From Actinomortierella ambigua (lineage: Eukaryota; Mortierellomycota; Mortierellomycetes; Mortierellales; Mortierellaceae), in assembly GCA_016098155.1 (NCBI GenBank), contig JAAAJB010000093.1, positions 22,983 through 77,183 of the forward strand: a stretch of 54,201 nt of DNA, given 5' to 3'. The position numbers and the translations under genes are program-made. Below the pieces are notes generated by a model. It ran no database searches and had not been told where the DNA came from. It saw only the letters and a program-made list of their open reading frames with translations. Position 1 is the first letter of the stretch. Each line of letters opens with the position of its first letter. This document shows, piece by piece, positions 53,078 through 54,201 of this stretch.

Positions 53078-53809
53078 ATGCTGGTGTCCATGTTGTGCTT
53101 TGTCGTGTTTTGGATTGGAGGCTACATGATGGGTAAGGCTCGACAGGTGCTCCTATCAGCTCTCTCTACATGTCTCTCTTCGCGTGCGCGCTTTCTTTTT
53201 CTTTTTTATCTGCTGGGGCAGTAATCGGATGGGGGGGGGGGAAGAGCAGCGCGGTGAGACAACACTTGCCCACTCCATTTGCTGTTGATTCCAACAGGTC
53301 ACTTTCAATACGCTCAGTTTGGGCGCACGAGTCGCTAAACCTTGTAACAGAATAATCGGACACGAGCTGGGGTAGTTTCCTGGCATAGAATGGTCGTGCG
53401 TGTCTCGTGTCTCATAGAGTGATCCACCAAAGGCTCGCTCTGGTAAACACGAGACGTAGCTCGATATAATAACTTTGTTCACGTCTTCCAATATTTTCAT
53501 TGCCCTCTCTCTCACCTTCCTGTCCGCGTCTCACCATCCCTTCCACAGCTACGCCTCACACCACGGCTTGTGTTTCGAGTCCAACTCGTGGCATCATGGG
53601 CTCCCCACGCAAGAGCACGCCCAAATGGAGCCCGGCTACAAGTGGCACTCGAATGTTCACAACCAAGTCTTTTCGGTGTGTATGGTCGATGCTCCCAAAT
53701 GGCCAAATGGCTGCTTTCTGACGAGGCTTGCTCTTTTGGTCATAGGTCAAGGTTTATTCTCTCTGTTGCTCAACTATCTCGAGAGACTATAATGGTATGT
53801 GCGCTGTAG
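53078..53809 (+). CDS. candidate small spliced gene, unrecognised
   Basis: A phase-consistent model exists: exons 53078-53132, 53549-53675 and 53746-53809, 81 residues. It starts with a hydrophobic MLVSMLCFVVFWIGGYMM segment, then a Thr/Ser/Pro/Lys-rich stretch (TRGIMGSPRKSTPK), and ends SRFILSVAQLSRETIM. Donors (GTAAGG, GTGTGT) and acceptors (CCACAG, CATAG) are acceptable. No family is recognised and the first intron is long, so a chance fit is quite possible. Confidence 0.2.
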
Positions 53810-53847
53810 TGACTTCTCGAAGGCATGCTATCTCGCTCAGACTCTCA

Positions 53848-53970
53848 GACATAGTGCTATATCGCTCCGGCTCCGGCTCCTAGAAATAGTGCTATATCGC
53901 TCCAACTCCTAGATATAGTGCTATATCGCCTTGGCTCCTAGATATAGTGCTATATCGCTCTGGCTCCTCC
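53848..53970. repeat. 30-nt minisatellite with internal palindrome
   Basis: Four tandem units of about 30 nt, consensus TAGATATAGTGCTATATCGC followed by TCYGGCTCC. Each carries a near-perfect inverted repeat, ATATAG-TG-CTATAT, extended to 7-bp arms in the third and fourth units (GATATAG / CTATATC). Confidence 0.9.
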
Positions 53971-54201
53971 GTCTTGGGGTCATGACTTGATGGAGTTGGG
54001 CCTTTTCGGAGCAGAAAAAAAATAAAACAGTTAGAGCAGACTTGAAAATGAACATGGGAGGAAAGAAGATGGGGTTCTTTTTGTTCGGCTACGGCTTCTT
54101 ATATTGTGGCGATGTTGTGCACAGGTGGTCATCATCATGTCTCAGGATATCTCAGGGTTAAGAGCTTTAGCACCTCCCCTCTTTTTTTCTTTTTTTTTCT
54201 T
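53971..54201. other. window end, no gene supported
   Basis: A- and T-rich homopolymers, with a T-rich run at the very end. Nothing recognisable. Confidence 0.5.

Noticed and set aside
1..54201. CRISPR arrays, rRNA operon, tRNA genes, TPP riboswitch
   Set aside because: No regular direct-repeat/spacer array, no rRNA-like stretch, and no clear T-loop or thiamine-aptamer consensus was seen by eye; a covariance-model scan could still find a tRNA.

Overview
The window is nuclear DNA of a filamentous fungus. Genes are spliced with short introns that have GT..AG ends (GTAAGT, GTATGT or GTGAGT donors, usually a TAG or CAG acceptor). Both strands are used, intergenic gaps are often 0.3-1.5 kb, and there are many homopolymer and microsatellite tracts. 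The Gln/His/Ser/Asp-rich proteins, the GT71-type mannosyltransferase, the histidine-brace secreted protein and a family with no counterpart I know suggest an early-diverging fungus of the Mortierella type. That taxonomic guess is inference. I found no CRISPR array and no convincing rRNA or tRNA gene by eye.

Layout. 0-12.3 kb: an MNN1-type mannosyltransferase, an Atg22-like vacuolar MFS protein, a large F-box/WD-repeat protein, a small unrecognised protein and the exon-junction protein Y14 (RBM8A). 12.6-20.1 kb: a minus-strand block of four small single-pass membrane proteins, each with almost no ectodomain and a Pro/Tyr-rich cytosolic tail, plus one unresolved spliced candidate. 20.6-32.2 kb: the most unusual part, a head-to-tail array of six paralogous secreted proteins (called A-F here). 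They share a 67-nt first exon coding the signal peptide (58 nt in F), a strongly conserved C-terminal module and a Gln-rich tail. The C1-C2 core has a controlled length but almost no sequence conservation. Four cysteines are invariant in A-E. B and E have in-frame stops inside the Gln tail, and F has lost C3, C4 and the tail.

32.3-45 kb: a degraded transposase-like zinc-ribbon fragment, prenylcysteine oxidase with a tandemly duplicated last exon, a secreted expansin-like protein, the CCR4 deadenylase, the GTPase DRG1/Rbg1 and a Serinc/Tms1 membrane protein with a 24-nt micro-exon. 45-54 kb: ribosomal protein uS14 (RPS29), a long gene-poor stretch with a 23-nt minisatellite, a secreted LPMO-like protein with a huge Asp/Glu tail, a single C2-domain protein, and a palindrome-bearing minisatellite near the end.

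Housekeeping genes (Y14, CCR4, DRG1, RPS29, Serinc, Pcyox) are interleaved with secreted or surface genes (arrayed family, expansin-like, LPMO-like, Pro-rich membrane proteins, mannosyltransferase). The accessory content is therefore weighted toward the cell surface. All splice models were built by hand from splice consensus, reading-frame phase and family lengths; none was checked by alignment or RNA data.
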